From Anaerolineales bacterium (GTDB lineage: Bacteria; Chloroflexota; Anaerolineae; 4572-78; J111): a DNA stretch of 64,000 bases. The notes beneath the pieces were generated by a model. It had not been told where the DNA came from, did not search any database, and saw only the letters and a list, made by a program, of their open reading frames with translations. The stretch spans positions 310,001-374,000 of the forward strand of contig JACKAU010000008.1 in assembly GCA_020634855.1 (NCBI GenBank), read 5' to 3'. Shown here in pieces: positions 1 through 8,906 of this stretch; within the stretch, counting starts at the first letter, position 1, and every line of letters begins with the position of its first letter. Both the position numbers and the translations under genes were made by a program.

Positions 1-100
1 GGCCAGAAGGGTGGTAACCGCAAAGAAAATTGTTACAAAAAACCGAAATCCTATCAATCGTCTGCCCACTAGTAAACCCTATTTTGATATCTAGTTGATG

Positions 101-796
101 TTAAAATAGTCCAAACCACTTTTTCTTTTTTTTGGAAACCGCGCCGGCCTCACCCGGATCAAAACCGGCGGGCCATTGGGTTTGCTCATCATACGTGGCT
201 CGTCTAAACGTGGCTTGGGCTAGGGTTGCATCGCTTAATATTGCGCCGCTAAAATTAGCCCCCTCGGCAAACACGGCCCGCATATTCGCCTGACTCAGAT
301 CCGCGTTACCCAGGTCAGCGTCTTTGAAGTTGGCCTGAGACAAATTGGCCTGACTGAGATTGGTCCCGCTCAAATTCGCCCGCATTAAATAGGCCCGATC
401 CAAGTTAACCGCTTTCAAGATGGTCTCACTCAAGTTTGCTTCGTCAAGCTTACTCTTAGCCATGTTGACGCCGCTTAAATCTACGCCAGCCAGATTGGCT
501 TTAAGTAGGTAGGTTTCGCTCAAGACTGAACCCGTCAACTTGGCTCCAATTAGCCTACTGCCACTAAGATTAGCAGCGCTCAAATTCGCGTTTTCTAAAT
601 TCGCTTCGGATAAGTCGGCCTCGCGCACCTGCGCTCCGCTGAGGTTGGCCCCGCTGAGATCGGCGCCGCTAAAATTACTGCCACTTAGTTCCAGAGTGGA
701 TAAATCGAGACCGCTTAAATCCTGACCTACAAAAGATAGGGTGGTTCCATTCACCCGAATCTGTTCTTCTATCTCTTGGCGCGTCAGTTTCGCCAC
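101..796 (-). CDS. Pentapeptide-repeat protein
   Basis: Most of the 231 residues are tandem A(D/N)LSx pentapeptides (for example SGADLSGANLSGA), which fold as a right-handed quadrilateral beta-helix. The short N-terminus is non-repeat. The C-terminus has the cap Y-D-x-x-T-x-W-P-x-x-F-D-P-x-x-A-G-A followed by a lysine-rich tail. The cap also ends the pentapeptide protein at 17689-18888. The reading frame is open up to 910, but a GGGAG at 803-807 lies 6 nt before a GTG at 796, and the upstream residues look non-coding, so GTG is preferred. No signal peptide or membrane segment is visible. The molecular role is unknown; such proteins are scaffolds or, rarely, DNA mimics. It is divergent from the ECF sigma gene. 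Confidence 0.8.
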   Translation of the reverse strand: MAKLTRQEIEEQIRVNGTTLSFVGQDLSGLDLSTLELSGSNFSGADLSGANLSGAQVREADLSEANLENANLSAANLSGSRLIGAKLTGSVLSETYLLKANLAGVDLSGVNMAKSKLDEANLSETILKAVNLDRAYLMRANLSGTNLSQANLSQANFKDADLGNADLSQANMRAVFAEGANFSGAILSDATLAQATFRRATYDEQTQWPAGFDPGEAGAVSKKKKKWFGLF

Positions 797-924
797 GTTA
801 AACTCCCAGTCATCGAGGATAAAAATCAGGGGAAAATCAACTTCTATCGCTATAGATTGTATCACCTCATGCCGTTTCTGACAATAGTAAGTCGGTTTGC
901 AGTAGGGCAACCGCAGGTAACAAC

Positions 925-953
925 TTGGGCAATTCGAACTTCTGCGCTAGAAT
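925..953 (+). promoter_or_regulatory. Candidate sigma70-type promoter for the ECF sigma operon
   Basis: TTGGGC (925-930), a 17-bp spacer and TAGAAT (948-953; five of six bases match TATAAT). The -35 is weak. If real, transcription would start near 960, which excludes the upstream ATG at 955 and favours the GTG at 994. Confidence 0.35.
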
Positions 954-993
954 CATGGTTTGGAACCAACCTGACTTAAACGGTGTATTTATT

Positions 994-1644
994 GTGACAA
1001 ATCTAAATTCAAGCGCACTGCCGTTTGGCAACCAGCCGGCCGACCTCTATCAAGCGCCTTATCAAGGATACAATCACTTGAATGAAGCAGCCCTTGTCGA
1101 ACAGGCGCGCCGGGGTGATGAGACGGCCTGGACCGCCATCGTTCAGCAACACCAGGAATCGATTTTTCGATTGGCTTACCTACTGTTATCGAATAGCGAC
1201 GATGCTAAAGATATCGCCCAGGAGGCTTTTATCCGGGCTTTCCAATCACTTGACCGCTTCGATCAGAGTCGTCCGCTGCGTCCGTGGCTGTCGCGAATTA
1301 CCATTAATTTGGCCCGCAACCGCCGCCGCAGTTTGGGCCGCTACATGGCCCATTTGACGCGCTGGTTTCAGCAGGAATCGACCGCGATTGAACCAAGCCC
1401 GCACGAGATCCATCTCCAGGCATGGCAGTCTCAAGCGGTTTGGCAGGCTATTCGATCTCTAAACCCAAGCGATCAGGAAATTATCTACTTGCGTTATTTT
1501 CTTGAATTATCCGTTACGGAAACGGCGGAGGCCGTCGATATTGCCCCCGGCACAGTGAAATCGCGCCTCCATCGCGCTTTGAACCGGCTGCGCACAGTTA
1601 TCGAGATAGATTTTCCGGCTTTAATTGAGGAACGTTTGGAATGA
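994..1644 (+). CDS. ECF-subfamily RNA polymerase sigma factor
   Basis: A 216-residue sigma70-family protein with only regions 2 and 4. Region 2 (about residues 48-110) has the DDAKDIAQEAFIRAF signature, which contacts core polymerase and the -10 element. Region 4 (about 155-205) contains the helix-turn-helix VTETAEAVDIAPGTVKSRLH for -35 recognition. The GTG start at 994 is preferred because the upstream ATG at 955 sits in a candidate -10 box, but no strong SD is seen. Its stop overlaps the start of the next gene as ATGA (1641-1644), the usual layout of an ECF sigma with its anti-sigma factor. The regulon cannot be read from here; the following envelope genes are possible targets. Confidence 0.88.
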   Translation: MTNLNSSALPFGNQPADLYQAPYQGYNHLNEAALVEQARRGDETAWTAIVQQHQESIFRLAYLLLSNSDDAKDIAQEAFIRAFQSLDRFDQSRPLRPWLSRITINLARNRRRSLGRYMAHLTRWFQQESTAIEPSPHEIHLQAWQSQAVWQAIRSLNPSDQEIIYLRYFLELSVTETAEAVDIAPGTVKSRLHRALNRLRTVIEIDFPALIEERLE

Positions 1645-2159
1645 AATCTGAAAAAGCACACCCATCCACGGATCAAATCGAAGTTCAGCTCAAGACACTC
1701 GCTCAGAATTTTGCCTACCCAACCACACCAAACTTGGTGGCTGAACTTAAATCACGCCGGCAGACGATGAAACCGGCCCGACCGTCGGCCCATCGCTTGA
1801 TTTGGGCCGCGGCGATGGCGGTGGTCATCGCTTTAGTTATTCTGTCGCTATCTCCGGCCCGGACGACGATGCTCGAAATTCTACAGATGGGCCCCATTCG
1901 TATCTTTCTAATGGAACCCTACCAGGCGACGCTGACGCCCACCGCCACCGCCACCCATACTGCGGCTGCCATCAGGTCGATGATGCCGCAGACGTCCATT
2001 GCCGCCGCCAGCCCAACTCTGGCGGCAACGCCCGTAGTGGTGGTTTCAAATGTAACTACGACCCAGTTCAACGGGTTAGCCGAAAGCCATGCCATCGAAG
2101 CGGCTTTTTTCAAGCCGGACCCGATCAATTTTAACCATTCTTACGAGGCAAATCGCTAA
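1641..2159 (+). CDS. Putative membrane-anchored anti-sigma factor
   Basis: 172 residues: a cytoplasmic stretch (1-50), one membrane helix (about 52-70, WAAAMAVVIALVILSLS), then a Thr/Ala/Pro-rich outer segment. It is translationally coupled to the ECF sigma gene through a 4-bp ATGA overlap. No zinc-binding HxxxCxxC motif of ZAS anti-sigma factors is present, so the assignment rests on topology and position. The extracytoplasmic part is short and low-complexity and ends without a recognisable folded domain, so it may be a truncated member. It would be expected to hold the sigma factor at the membrane until a signal arrives. Confidence 0.6.
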   Translation: MKSEKAHPSTDQIEVQLKTLAQNFAYPTTPNLVAELKSRRQTMKPARPSAHRLIWAAAMAVVIALVILSLSPARTTMLEILQMGPIRIFLMEPYQATLTPTATATHTAAAIRSMMPQTSIAAASPTLAATPVVVVSNVTTTQFNGLAESHAIEAAFFKPDPINFNHSYEANR

Positions 2160-2238
2160 TTTTGTGGTAAGATGGCGCACTTAGAAATGCGTATTGATCA
2201 ACTTGGGTAATTGAATTTTGTAATTGGTAAATCGTAAT

Positions 2239-4137
2239 ATGAATATTAAGGAAAAACCCCTTACACGCACCCGTAATTCACCAAAAGTACGGGCAGTCGA
2301 TCAGGAAATCGAACCAGAGGCTGTCGGCCAGGTTGAGCCGGAAACCAACCCGCTGGCCTGGCTCACCGTAGAGATGGTTCTCATTGCGTTAATTGTGATC
2401 GTCGGCGCTGGTCTGCGATTATGGCAATTGGGCAACTACCCGCTGTCCGATGTTGAAGCCCAACAAAGCTTGGTTGCCTTTCAACTGGCCAACGGCGAAG
2501 CGATCCAATCGACCAACTACAGTCCCTTGCTCGTTTCGCTGAACGGGCTGGCCTTTCTCCTTTTTCAAGACAGCGGCGCCACGGCTCGGCTAGCTTCCGT
2601 CTTGATTGGCACGATTCTCTTCCTGCTGCCGTTGACCCTGCGCCGCCAATTAGGGCCGGCCGTCACGCTGATCGCCTCGGCGTTGTTGGCGATCTCCCCG
2701 ACCGCGCTTTTTCTATCGCGCACGGTTAACAGCGAGATCGCCGTCGCTGTCGGTGCGTTGATGATTTTCGCGGGTTTTTTCAACTGGAGCGACAGCGGGC
2801 AGCAGCGCTGGCTCTATCTGGCCGCCGGAGGAGTGGCCGTGGCGTTGACCGCCGGTCCGTTGGGCTATTCGATCATCGTCATCTTTGCAGTGGTCATCCT
2901 GATTAAGCTCGCCGCCTTCAGGCAACTATGGGATCAGGGTTTGAGCTTGGCCGCCGCCAACAATGACATCGAGTCAGAAACCGCCTCTGACGACGCGACC
3001 GAGGCAGTGGATCGATTCCCTGCGGCGCTCAAACAAGCCGGGTTATTTCTACTGGCGGCGATGCTCATTCTTTCCACGGCGGCGATGTTTAATTTGAGTG
3101 GATTGAGTGTCACCACCAACTTGTTTATGGAATGGGTGAGCCGGTTCACCTTTCAACCCCGGCTCGATGGCGGTTTCAACGCGGTCTTTCTGCTAACTCT
3201 ATACGAAATCTTAACGGTTGTAGCCGGGTTGGTCGGTTTGACCTTTGCCCTCCTCAGCCGCGATCTGCTCAAGCAAAGCTTGGCCGGCTGGTTTATAGGG
3301 GCGCTCATCCTGGATTTGGTGATGATTGGCCGGCCCACGGGCAGCGTCATCCTCAGTTTGGTTCCACTCACCTTATTGGCTGGATTAGCCTTGAGTACCC
3401 TGGCCGATAATTTGCAACAGTGGGGCCAGTGGGGCAACGAGGGCATCATCTTGGCGGCCGGAGTGATCATTCTGGGTTTCGGGTATATTGGTCTCACCGG
3501 CTGGCTGGTCAGAGTGTGTGGCGCTGACGACCGCTTTTGTCAGTTGGCCTGGCTGCAAAGTGTGGCGGCGGTGGCGCTGTTTTTAGTGATTGTCTTTTTC
3601 TTTGGCTTTGTGCAAAACGACGCCGGGATTTCGTTGCGTGGGCTGGCCATAACCGGCGTGGTGCTAGGACTAATCGCTATCATCGGGTTTGGATGGCGGC
3701 TCAACTACGGCCGGCTTGAAAATTTGGCTTACCAGCCGCTGGCCGGTATTCCGGCCTCCACCGAAGTTATCGATATGATGGACACGCTCTCCGAGGAATC
3801 GCTCCTGCGGGCTCAGGACAATCACCTGATCGATGTCACCCTGTCCGGCGCGACGCCAGCTTTGCTGTGGCAGTTGCGAAACTTCAAAAACGTCACCCCC
3901 ACCGGTTCGATCATCACCCCTCCCAACACTACCGCCGTGATTACCCTCACCGCCGACGACGAACAACCCAATCTGGGTGAAGCCTACATCGGCCAGGATT
4001 TTGCTCTTAATTCGGTCTGGTCGCCGGTCGGCCTGCCGGCCAAAGAGTTAATTAACTGGCTGATCTACCGTGAAGTCACCCAACGCCCACAGCGCGGCAA
4101 TCAAGCCATTCTCTGGCTGCGCTACGGAGCCGGCTAA
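2239..4137 (+). CDS. Polytopic membrane glycosyltransferase-like protein (GT39/ArnT-like)
   Basis: About 632 residues with around a dozen hydrophobic segments. A first membrane helix (about residues 38-60) is followed by an outer loop with LGNYPLSDVEAQQS, in the place where GT39/PMT/ArnT-type enzymes carry their acidic motif. The last 130 residues form a soluble domain, as in lipid-linked-sugar-dependent GT-C enzymes. An in-frame TTG occurs at 2224, but ATG 2239 gives a normal start; the SD is weak. It precedes a second membrane protein of the same superfamily by 65 bp, so both probably act together in transferring sugars to an envelope acceptor. Donor and acceptor are unknown. Confidence 0.65.
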   Translation: MNIKEKPLTRTRNSPKVRAVDQEIEPEAVGQVEPETNPLAWLTVEMVLIALIVIVGAGLRLWQLGNYPLSDVEAQQSLVAFQLANGEAIQSTNYSPLLVSLNGLAFLLFQDSGATARLASVLIGTILFLLPLTLRRQLGPAVTLIASALLAISPTALFLSRTVNSEIAVAVGALMIFAGFFNWSDSGQQRWLYLAAGGVAVALTAGPLGYSIIVIFAVVILIKLAAFRQLWDQGLSLAAANNDIESETASDDATEAVDRFPAALKQAGLFLLAAMLILSTAAMFNLSGLSVTTNLFMEWVSRFTFQPRLDGGFNAVFLLTLYEILTVVAGLVGLTFALLSRDLLKQSLAGWFIGALILDLVMIGRPTGSVILSLVPLTLLAGLALSTLADNLQQWGQWGNEGIILAAGVIILGFGYIGLTGWLVRVCGADDRFCQLAWLQSVAAVALFLVIVFFFGFVQNDAGISLRGLAITGVVLGLIAIIGFGWRLNYGRLENLAYQPLAGIPASTEVIDMMDTLSEESLLRAQDNHLIDVTLSGATPALLWQLRNFKNVTPTGSIITPPNTTAVITLTADDEQPNLGEAYIGQDFALNSVWSPVGLPAKELINWLIYREVTQRPQRGNQAILWLRYGAG

Positions 4138-4202
4138 AGCACCCATTATCAATTATCAATTGTCAATTGCTGAATCAAATATCAATTGCCGAAGGTTTGA
4201 CC

Positions 4203-7200
4203 ATGACCGTAAAAAGTAGTTCCGTTCAACGAAAAATCACGCTCGATACGCCCATCACCAGCCTAGTAGTACTCAATTGGGAGATTATTCTCTACGCGAC
4301 CGTCTTCATATTGGCGCTGTTTACCCGTTTCTACATGTTAGGCGACCGAGTTATGAGCCACGACGAAAGCCTACACACCCTTTACTCGTGGAATCTATAC
4401 GCCGGCAAGGGCTATCAGCACGACCCCCTGATGCACGGTCCGTTTCTATTTCATATTACCGCCCTAATGTACTTCCTTTTCGGCGACAATGATTTCACCG
4501 CCCGCATTGCAACAGCGCTGTTTGGCGCGATTTTGGTCATCCTGCCCTATTGGTTCCGTCCCTGGCTCGGCCGCATCGGGGCGCTTTCTGCCGCGTTTAT
4601 GATTTTGATTTCACCCGGCTTAATGTACTACAGCCGCTACATTCGTCACGACATTTTTGTCAGTGTCTGGACGGTGCTTATTTTTCTCTCCTTCTTTCAG
4701 TACATGCGCACCCGAGGTACTCGCTGGCTGTTTATCGGCGCGGTCGCCGTGGCCTTGATGCTATCGACCAAAGAGATTTCTTACATTCACGGCTATATCG
4801 GATTTTCATTTATCGCCGCCAGCTATCTATGGGAGAGCCTGCCCAAAGCCCGTCGCCAAATGGTGAGCTACGTCCTGTTGGGGGTAATCTTTGTACTGGT
4901 GGCTGCCCAAGTTTATGTCGTCCTCCAGGCCGATACCCTGGCGGCCACGACCGCTGAAGGCGAAACCGCCGCCTTTTCCCTGACCGAACATACGGATACC
5001 TTAACCCTAATAGCTGGACTATTAATTGGCCTCCTATTCATTCAACTTGGCGTCGATCGGACCAATCGACCTGTGACAACGTTCGTGCAGAGCCTGCTGC
5101 CGCGACGGCTGGACATCGGCAAAGCCGTCATTGCCGCGATTGCGGTATTTGTGGTATTGCACACGACCTTCTTCACCAACATCGGCGGCCTCTATTCCGG
5201 CACTATCGGCGAAGTTACATACTGGCTTAACCAACAAGACGTCCAACGCGGCGGCCAGCCTTGGTACTACTATCTCTTTCTGGTGCCGCTTTATGAATTT
5301 CTGCCGGTGACAATCGGGCTCATTGGCGGTTTGGTCTATTTGATCCGTCGCAAATTCCCGGACCACACCCAACTCGAATCGCCTCCTCCCAGCGCCGCCA
5401 ATTCTGATGATGAGACCGTTTCCATCTGGCCTTCTGACGGTGGAACGTTCGCGCTATTTTTGATTTACTGGACCTTTATCGCCTTTGTTGTTTATAGTTG
5501 GGCCGGCGAAAAAATGCCCTGGCTGACCGTTCATATGACCCTGCCGTTGATTTTCCTAAGCGGACACGTGATCCAAACAGTACTTGACGGCTTTAACTGG
5601 GCCGATGCCCGCAAAAACGGCGGGCTGCTACTGGCCGGCGCACTACTGCTCGTTCCGGCCGGCCTGATCGCCGTTGCCACCGCCCAACCGTTTCAAAGTC
5701 AATCGCTCCAATCGATTAACGAAACCCTCCAATTTATCGCCGGGATCATCTTGCTGCTGGTTTTGGCCGGCTTGATCTGGATGTTCGGACGTAAATTGGG
5801 GCGATACGCGGCCCTGCGCGTGGCGTTTATCACCGCGTTTGTGTTTATGACGTTGCTCACCATTCGTTTTGCCTGGATGCTCAATTTCGTCAATTACGAT
5901 TACGTTAATGAACTTCTGGTCTATGCCCACGCCTCGCCCGATGTTAAGCTGGCCCTCAATCAGATCGATGACATCTCGCGCCGCACCGTCGGCGATAAAA
6001 TGATCCGGGTAGCTTACGATAACGACTCGACCTGGCCGCTGGAATGGTACATGCGTGAATACCCCAACCGCGTCTACTACGGCGAAAATCCCACCCGCGA
6101 GGCGCTCGATTCGCCCATTGTCATTGTCGGCTCGGCCAACGAGAGCAAAGTCAAACCTTATCTGGGCGATCAGTACACCCGCTTCAACTACCGGCTGGTC
6201 TGGTGGCCGATTGAAGATTACAAGAACCAGACCTTACAAAAACTGTGGCAAACCTACGTTACCGGGCCGCCGCCGGCCGATCCGGTACTCGAGACGGCTG
6301 AAGGACAAGCCCAACGCCGAGCCATTGCCGCCGATAATCGCCGCAAGCTGTTGAAAATTATTTTTTACCGCGACTATGAAGATTATGATCTCAACGAGTG
6401 GCCATTTGTCCATCGTTTCGCCCTCTATATACGCAACGACGTCCTCAACGAGGTTTGGGATTACCAAAGTGGGCCGATTCAATTGACCTCCCCCGCCGGC
6501 AGTCTCGATCCGTATGAAGGCAAACGCGTAGAACTCAATGCGCTGCAAACCTGGGGCGATGCCGGTACCGGCAATGGTCAATTTACCACCCCCCGGGGTC
6601 TGGCCGTAGCGCCCAACGGCAATATTTACGTCGCCGACGCCGGCAACCACCGCATCCAGGTCTTCGACCCGGCCGGCCAATTCCTCTTTAGTTGGGGCAA
6701 TGGCCAGGGCAGCAACAACGGCCAATTCAACGAACCGTGGGGTATCGCTGTGGGGCCGGATGGCACCGTCTACGTCGCCGATACTTGGAATCATCGTATT
6801 CAAATATTCGATGCCGAGGGGACCTTTATCAAGAGTATCGGTACTTTCGTTAACGTCCAATCCGCGCCGGAGACCGAAACCGGCAACTTCTGGGGGCCGC
6901 GCGATATCGCCGTCGATCCTCAGGGTAACTTCTACGTGACCGATACCGGCAACAAGCGCGTCCAAAAATTCGATGCCGACGGCAACTTCCTACAAACCTT
7001 CGGCGGCGGCGGTATCGTGGCCGGCAGTTTTGAAGAGCCGGTCGGCATCGACATCGACAGCGAGGGCAACATCTACGTGGCCGACACCTGGAATCATCGC
7101 ATCCAGAAGTTTGATCCCAACTTCACGCCGCTGTTACAGTGGGATGTCAAAGGCTGGGACACTGAAAGCGTGGTCAACAAACCCTATCTGGCCGTCGATG

Positions 7201-7424
7201 ACCAAGGCCGGGTCATCATCAGCGATCCCGAAGGTTACCGCCTCATCGCCTATGACGGTACCACCGGCGATGTGCTGGCGACCTGGGGTCAATACGGCCA
7301 AGACCTGGCTTCGTTCCAACTCCCGGTCGGCGTCGAAATCGATGCCGACGGCAATATCCTGACCACCGACTCCGACAGCAACCGGGTCATGAGATTCCCC
7401 TTCCCGACGGTAGGCACGCAATAA
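4203..7424 (+). CDS. Agl23-like (TIGR03663-type) membrane glycosyltransferase fused to an NHL beta-propeller
   Basis: About 1,073 residues. The N-terminal 600 resemble the Agl23/TIGR03663 family of Chloroflexi and archaea: a first helix, then an outer loop with MSHDESLHT (acidic DE motif of GT-C enzymes), then many membrane helices. The C-terminal 300 or so residues contain six NHL repeats with cores such as IYVADAGNHRIQVFD and VYVADTWNHRIQIFD, consistent with a six-bladed propeller outside the membrane. ATG 4203 is chosen over upstream codons because GAAGG lies 7 nt before it. A likely role is protein or lipid glycosylation, with the propeller binding the acceptor or a partner; this role is inferred. 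Confidence 0.75.
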   Translation: MTVKSSSVQRKITLDTPITSLVVLNWEIILYATVFILALFTRFYMLGDRVMSHDESLHTLYSWNLYAGKGYQHDPLMHGPFLFHITALMYFLFGDNDFTARIATALFGAILVILPYWFRPWLGRIGALSAAFMILISPGLMYYSRYIRHDIFVSVWTVLIFLSFFQYMRTRGTRWLFIGAVAVALMLSTKEISYIHGYIGFSFIAASYLWESLPKARRQMVSYVLLGVIFVLVAAQVYVVLQADTLAATTAEGETAAFSLTEHTDTLTLIAGLLIGLLFIQLGVDRTNRPVTTFVQSLLPRRLDIGKAVIAAIAVFVVLHTTFFTNIGGLYSGTIGEVTYWLNQQDVQRGGQPWYYYLFLVPLYEFLPVTIGLIGGLVYLIRRKFPDHTQLESPPPSAANSDDETVSIWPSDGGTFALFLIYWTFIAFVVYSWAGEKMPWLTVHMTLPLIFLSGHVIQTVLDGFNWADARKNGGLLLAGALLLVPAGLIAVATAQPFQSQSLQSINETLQFIAGIILLLVLAGLIWMFGRKLGRYAALRVAFITAFVFMTLLTIRFAWMLNFVNYDYVNELLVYAHASPDVKLALNQIDDISRRTVGDKMIRVAYDNDSTWPLEWYMREYPNRVYYGENPTREALDSPIVIVGSANESKVKPYLGDQYTRFNYRLVWWPIEDYKNQTLQKLWQTYVTGPPPADPVLETAEGQAQRRAIAADNRRKLLKIIFYRDYEDYDLNEWPFVHRFALYIRNDVLNEVWDYQSGPIQLTSPAGSLDPYEGKRVELNALQTWGDAGTGNGQFTTPRGLAVAPNGNIYVADAGNHRIQVFDPAGQFLFSWGNGQGSNNGQFNEPWGIAVGPDGTVYVADTWNHRIQIFDAEGTFIKSIGTFVNVQSAPETETGNFWGPRDIAVDPQGNFYVTDTGNKRVQKFDADGNFLQTFGGGGIVAGSFEEPVGIDIDSEGNIYVADTWNHRIQKFDPNFTPLLQWDVKGWDTESVVNKPYLAVDDQGRVIISDPEGYRLIAYDGTTGDVLATWGQYGQDLASFQLPVGVEIDADGNILTTDSDSNRVMRFPFPTVGTQ

Positions 7425-7436
7425 TCGAGGAGAATT

Positions 7437-8282
7437 ATGCCAGCCCTAAACCTACCCCATCTCAAACAATGGATCGGTACTACTGAAGAAACCACCGACG
7501 TCATCACCCTGCCGCCGGTGGCTCGGATGGCTGCCACGTTGGACAAACCGCCAACCTATCAGGACGGTGACGAACTCCCACCGGCCTGGCACTGGCTCTA
7601 CTTCCTGCCCACCACCCCCATGTCCGAAACCGGCCCTGACGGCCACGCCAAACGCGGCGGCTTTATCCCGCCCGTGCCGCTACCGCGCCGGATGTGGGCC
7701 GCCGGTAAATTCGATTTTGTCGAGCCACTGCGCATCGGCCAACCGGCTCACAAAAAATCTGAGGTCGTCGATGTCGCCCTCAAAGAAGGCAAAAGCGGGC
7801 AGCTAGTCTTTGTACCGGTGCGCCACACCATCTCCGGCCCCAACGGCGTCGCGCTCATCGAAGAGCAAACACTCGTCTATCGCGAAGCGCCCCAACCCGG
7901 CAGCCCACCGCCAAAGTTGAAACCCGCCCCCACCAACGCCGACTGGTCGCGCCAAATCGAGCCAAATATCGTGCTGCTCTTCCGATATTCGGCGCTTACC
8001 TTCAACGCCCACCTCATCCACTACGATCGCGACCACTGCGCTCACGAAGGCTACCCTGGCCTGGTCGTCCATGGCCCGCTCATCGCCACGCTCCTGCTCG
8101 ATCTGGTGTGCGAACATCTACCCAACGAAACCATCAAGCAGTTCTCCTTCCGGGCCGTCAGTCCTCTGTTCGACATTCACCCCTTCACCATCAACGGCCG
8201 GCGTGAAGGACAAACGGTCATCCTCTGGGCCGCCAACCACGAAGGCGTCCTCGCCACGGAAGCCACGGCCACGCTGGCTTAA
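7437..8282 (+). CDS. HTD2/MaoC-like hot-dog dehydratase (mesaconyl-C4-CoA hydratase family)
   Basis: 281 residues in the double hot-dog FAS1-like dehydratase family that includes HTD2 and the mesaconyl-C4-CoA hydratase of the 3-hydroxypropionate bi-cycle. The C-terminal half contains RYSALTFNAHLIHYDRD (about residues 182-198) followed by EGYPGLVVHGPL, the conserved hydratase-2 active-site region. The start follows a strong GAGGAG SD and lies 12 bp after the NHL-fusion gene, so the genes may be co-transcribed although unrelated in function. The family adds or removes water on an acyl-CoA double bond. No other gene of the 3-hydroxypropionate cycle is in the window, so the exact substrate is open. 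Confidence 0.75.
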   Translation: MPALNLPHLKQWIGTTEETTDVITLPPVARMAATLDKPPTYQDGDELPPAWHWLYFLPTTPMSETGPDGHAKRGGFIPPVPLPRRMWAAGKFDFVEPLRIGQPAHKKSEVVDVALKEGKSGQLVFVPVRHTISGPNGVALIEEQTLVYREAPQPGSPPPKLKPAPTNADWSRQIEPNIVLLFRYSALTFNAHLIHYDRDHCAHEGYPGLVVHGPLIATLLLDLVCEHLPNETIKQFSFRAVSPLFDIHPFTINGRREGQTVILWAANHEGVLATEATATLA

Positions 8283-8432
8283 TTGCTTGCATCATTGAAT
8301 TATCCTCAAATTAAAATGTAAATAGAAGCCCGGCGGATGATGACCGAATAGAGGCTCATAGTTGCGCAATTGCTAAAGATTGCGAAAATAGAGGGCCATT
8401 GCAAACTTTACTGCTTCTAAAGGAGAGGTACT

Positions 8433-8876
8433 ATGAGTAGAACTGTGTCACCCCCACCCCGGTCGCGACCGCCTGGGCGCACCCGACGATCGTGGTGGGG
8501 TAATCCGTATACCCGCTTCGGCATCATCATCTTCGGCTTAATAGCGGTGATGGTGGTAGTTTTGACCGTCTGGGTCCCCGGCTTTTCCTGGTGGGGGCTG
8601 TTGCTGGCCTGGTTGGTGGTGATCAATGGCATCACCATCGTTGTCTATCGCTACGATAAACGTATTGCCGGTGGGTCACAAACGCGGGTGCCGGAGCTGA
8701 TTTTGCAGTTGCTGGCCGCAGCCGGTGGTTCTCCAGCCGCCTATGTGGCAATGTTCATGATAGAGCCTCGGCACAAAACTCAGAAGCGGTCGTTTCAATT
8801 GGTGTATTGGGCTATCGTGGCCGTTCAGGTTGTGCTGCTGGTTGGCTTGGCCGGTTATTGGTTGGGGGTGTTTTAG
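8433..8876 (+). CDS. DUF1294 family small membrane protein
   Basis: 147 residues: a basic, proline-rich N-terminus (1-25), two closely spaced hydrophobic helices (about 28-70), the DUF1294 signature YRYDKRIAGGSQTRVPE, a segment ending RHKTQKRSF, and a C-terminal helix. The family has no established function. An AAAGGAGAGG SD precedes the ATG. It stands alone, converging with the cation-chloride cotransporter gene 30 bp away. Confidence 0.8.
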   Translation: MSRTVSPPPRSRPPGRTRRSWWGNPYTRFGIIIFGLIAVMVVVLTVWVPGFSWWGLLLAWLVVINGITIVVYRYDKRIAGGSQTRVPELILQLLAAAGGSPAAYVAMFMIEPRHKTQKRSFQLVYWAIVAVQVVLLVGLAGYWLGVF

Positions 8877-8906
8877 CGCCCACAGCTGGGGGCCAGTCTA
8901 AGGAAC

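Noticed and set aside
6234..6965. 243-codon open frame on the minus strand
   Set aside because: Antisense shadow of the glycosyltransferase-NHL gene; no recognisable family.
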